In this document: piece after piece, positions 61,316-64,000 of the stretch | How positions within the stretch are numbered: the first letter of the stretch is position 1 | Layout of the letters: every line of letters begins with the position of its first letter | NCBI RefSeq assembly: GCF_015706575.1 | Contig: NW_024037052.1 | Coordinates: 124,001-188,000, forward strand | DNA from: Patiria miniata | Taxonomy: Eukaryota; Echinodermata; Asteroidea; Valvatida; Asterinidae | Length of the DNA: 64,000 bases | Direction of reading: 5' to 3' | Position numbers and translations under genes: made by a program | The notes under the pieces: generated by a model | The model's database searches: none | Told to the model about the DNA's origin: nothing | What the model saw: the letters and a program-made list of their open reading frames with translations, nothing else

Positions 61316-62336
61316 TAATATGATCATTTTACTTCTCCCGATACCAGGAATTAATGAGCATTATAGAAATCTTCCATGGATCCAACTGCGTCATGGCCCT
61401 CGTTATGCATCAGAATGCCCTTCTGTAATTCGCCCATGCATAACTTATTATAGTCTACACTTTGTCCGAGTTATCGAGATCTAAATTCGCAGATGTAAAG
61501 TCACATTCCATTAAATGCTGCCAGCCGCGTCTTGGTTTTTCTTTTATGAATCAAATTAAGTGCGTTTTGTTCGGGCAGCAGAAAATAGGCCTGTGGTGTA
61601 AACGGGTGACTACACACAGGTGATTCTATGAATAAGCAACGATCGACTATTTCCTCCCCGTAGACGCGTGCGCGGAAGAATCGGGTGCTGTTGTTTTTTT
61701 CGTTGAAATATGCAGCCCCTGTCTGTGTAGGATATATACGGAGGTTTTAAGTATTTTTTTCGTAACAGAATCAGTGTTCAAGATGTATTCCTGCTGGTGA
61801 GTATTTGGCATGTATGCCTACCTGTGTGTGCTTTGATATTTTCGGTTTGTTGTGTGTGAGTGCGCTTGGGGGGTGAGTTTGGGTGTGTGTGTGTGTGTGT
61901 GTGTGTGTGTTAATATTTTTTCGGGGGGGGGGGGTTGGTTTGGGACACGAACTCCAAACGCGGGAAACGCCATCTTGGATCTGAGTATGAAATCTTTGCT
62001 CTACACATGTTTATTATTAAATTTAACAAGTTTTTCAACGAGCATCACTCAGAATTTCCTAAACGCAGTTAAAATACATGTCATTGCAAAAATGTTTAAA
62101 AGGCATGAATCTGGGGCTGAAAAACATTTCCAGTTTATTTTGTTGAAAAATACTTTGAAAATGCACTTGACTCTAGCTCCATAGACATTTTACACAATTC
62201 AGAAGTGGCGTCTGGATCCTGTCTTTCTGATTTGGACATTGTAAACCAAATACATGTAACATCAATTTAATATATAAAAAAAAATACTTTTGAACTGCAC
62301 TGGAGGAGAATCCATGCAGCTGTGAGCAGAAATTCT

Positions 62337-62772
62337 GGTAATCCTTACCTTTAGGACCCCGTTGCTACATAAGGTTAAAAGACTCGCCAAAACAACTGAA
62401 TAAATGACACTCAAAAGTGACATTCTGATATTTCTTGACACAAACGAACAGTTGGCAATGATACCTTCTTGAATATCAGCAGGTTTAATTTTGAAGAACG
62501 GGGGGCAGGGCTTTGATTTATGAGAGGTTAAAGACGACGATGACAAACAGGAAATATATTTTTAAAAAACAAGATGGCGAACTGCGAAAAACGGTAGGAA
62601 AGTCACATTTTCTTTGAACGTGCTTTCAAAATTACAACTAACATGAATTTATCTGAAGAAAAAAGACTGCTTCAGCCTGCAAAAGTCACTTTGGTGCTGG
62701 ACAGTCATCTGCAAAAGTCAGTTTTGAATAGAACTCTTAAAAATTCGCGTGTCCTTCAAGATAAGTATTACC
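62337..62772. mobile_element. GGTAATCCTTAC MITE, copy B
   Basis: Counterpart of 10511-10946 with the same GAAATTCT duplications. Confidence 0.9.
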
Positions 62773-63810
62773 GAAATTCTGTTTAGGCCTTCATGTTTGG
62801 GACATCCCCATAAAAAAGTGGCTCAAAATTACTGGACTTCCGTATTGTGAGGAAGTTTATTGAACCATTGGTGCAGATCAGTAAATAGGCCCAAAATTGC
62901 ATACGCCGGCCAAATCACGATTTGCATGCCCTCAAATTCTCCGGTATTAGAGCATTTTTAGGGCCGTGAACTTAAGGATTTGTAAAAAAGAACGATAAAA
63001 GCCACGCAGAGAACTGTGAGCTCGTATAAATGTGGAATGTGGATGAAATTAGGCCCTAAAATGGCACTGTTTTGCAATGGAGCGTAGGCGTCCATTTTCA
63101 AAATGGCGATGGGCTTCAGGCCTGCTTTTAGGGCTGATCATCTTTGGATGGAATTTTCTCGAAATTGGATACATTGGATACCCCACCCCCCCCCCCCCAC
63201 CCCAAAAAAAAATTTGCAAGGAAAATGAAAGATGATAAAACAAGCTTTAATTTGATGTGTGTCTCAAACATCTTGGAGACGGTTCTCATCAGTATTTGTA
63301 ATGATTTTGAGAAGTGCGCGTAATTAGGCTATCACTGCATGAGGTCTATGGAAGCTTAATGGTCTGCACAATGTGCGCCTATTTGTGGGGCTAGTTTTGG
63401 GCACAAACATTCAAGAACAGGTGGCCTTTTACCTCCATGACCAAAAGTATTAGCAAACCCAATTGTTCAAAAATGTTCCGAACAGGTCTAGGTTTGAAAG
63501 GCATGCAATATGCTAGTTCACAACTTTGGGACACCCATTTAAAACTGCATTAATCAACTGTGCCAAAAGAATTATCTATAGTCATGCCACCAGACTTCTG
63601 AAAGGCCAATCTTTGGAAAACCTTGGACATGTACCAGTCTATAGTCTAAGGCTTCAATTAAAGTGAATTGGCTTTACTTGCAGGTGCAAAATGTTGAGGA
63701 ATTTTAAAAAAATATTTAGACTTCAAACTTGGCTGGTGATCTTGCCACTGCCTCATGAAATATTTGGAGAATTGTGTCAGCTAAAAAGTGTGCAAAATTG
63801 GCCTGAAAAT

Positions 63811-64000
63811 TGTGTTCACCCCTTGTTTCAGTTCCGTTCGTCTTCGTTGAATGTTCAAAGATGCAGAGTTTTGACATTTCACTAACACTTTTTGTTTCTT
63901 CCCTGTTTTCATTTTTCTGTGTGTGCAGATTGAAGATGAAGGGCACAGAAGTAAGGTCGTCCAAGTGCAGCATTCATCTCCCACAGGTAAATGAGTAATG
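63811..64000 (+). repeat. start of a second 761-bp array, cut by the window edge
   Basis: Matches the first, diverged unit at 11984-12173, including CCCTG in place of CCCAG and the 58-nt candidate exon at 63929-63986. Confidence 0.9.

Overview
This is a eukaryotic, intron-rich, repeat-dense animal locus. There are no operons, ribosome binding sites or long open reading frames. The only gene I can name is a homologue of the metazoan coiled-coil protein CCDC77, split into small exons on the minus strand with clean GT/AG borders and matching phases. Abundant TACATGTA words, tRNA-derived repeats and many MITE families suggest a marine invertebrate, perhaps a non-vertebrate deuterostome (echinoderm, hemichordate or cephalochordate). 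That placement is a guess from sequence style and from CCDC77 conservation.

Layout. Bases 1-12173 and 51589-64000 are near-identical copies (A and B) of one block of at least 12.4 kb, about 51.6-51.8 kb apart. Each carries the same CCDC77 exon and the same set of inverted-repeat elements. Copy A runs into a tandem array (11984-21750) of about 12.8 units of about 761 bp. Each unit holds a short splice-flanked exon candidate on the plus strand. The array is followed by a possible plus-strand terminal exon (22436-22595), a 500-base assembly gap (22692-23191) and an AT-rich stretch with AATAAA signals. From 28.7 to 53.2 kb the minus strand carries the middle and 3' end of CCDC77. Its first four recognised exons in transcript order lie at 53081-53244, 46582-46703, one of four copies of a 227-nt exon (43317-43543, 40604-40830, 37887-38113, 35134-35360), and 33361-33580. 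The last two are 29815-29967 and 28696-28842 (stop). Two parts of the protein were not found: a short bridge before the 227-nt exon and about 60 residues before the penultimate exon. The 5' end should lie beyond 64 kb.

The striking property is layered local duplication. There is a block of at least 12 kb in two copies, a 2.7-kb CCDC77 exon/intron segment in four copies, a 1.2-kb intron segment in two copies, and a 0.76-kb array of about 13 copies. Interspersed are several inverted-repeat transposons with exact 8- or 9-bp target-site duplications. Many of these have arms built from a private short motif repeated in inverted orientation. Whether the large duplications are real or come from haplotype or assembly artefacts cannot be decided from sequence alone. 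No bacterial, viral, CRISPR or toxin system was recognised.
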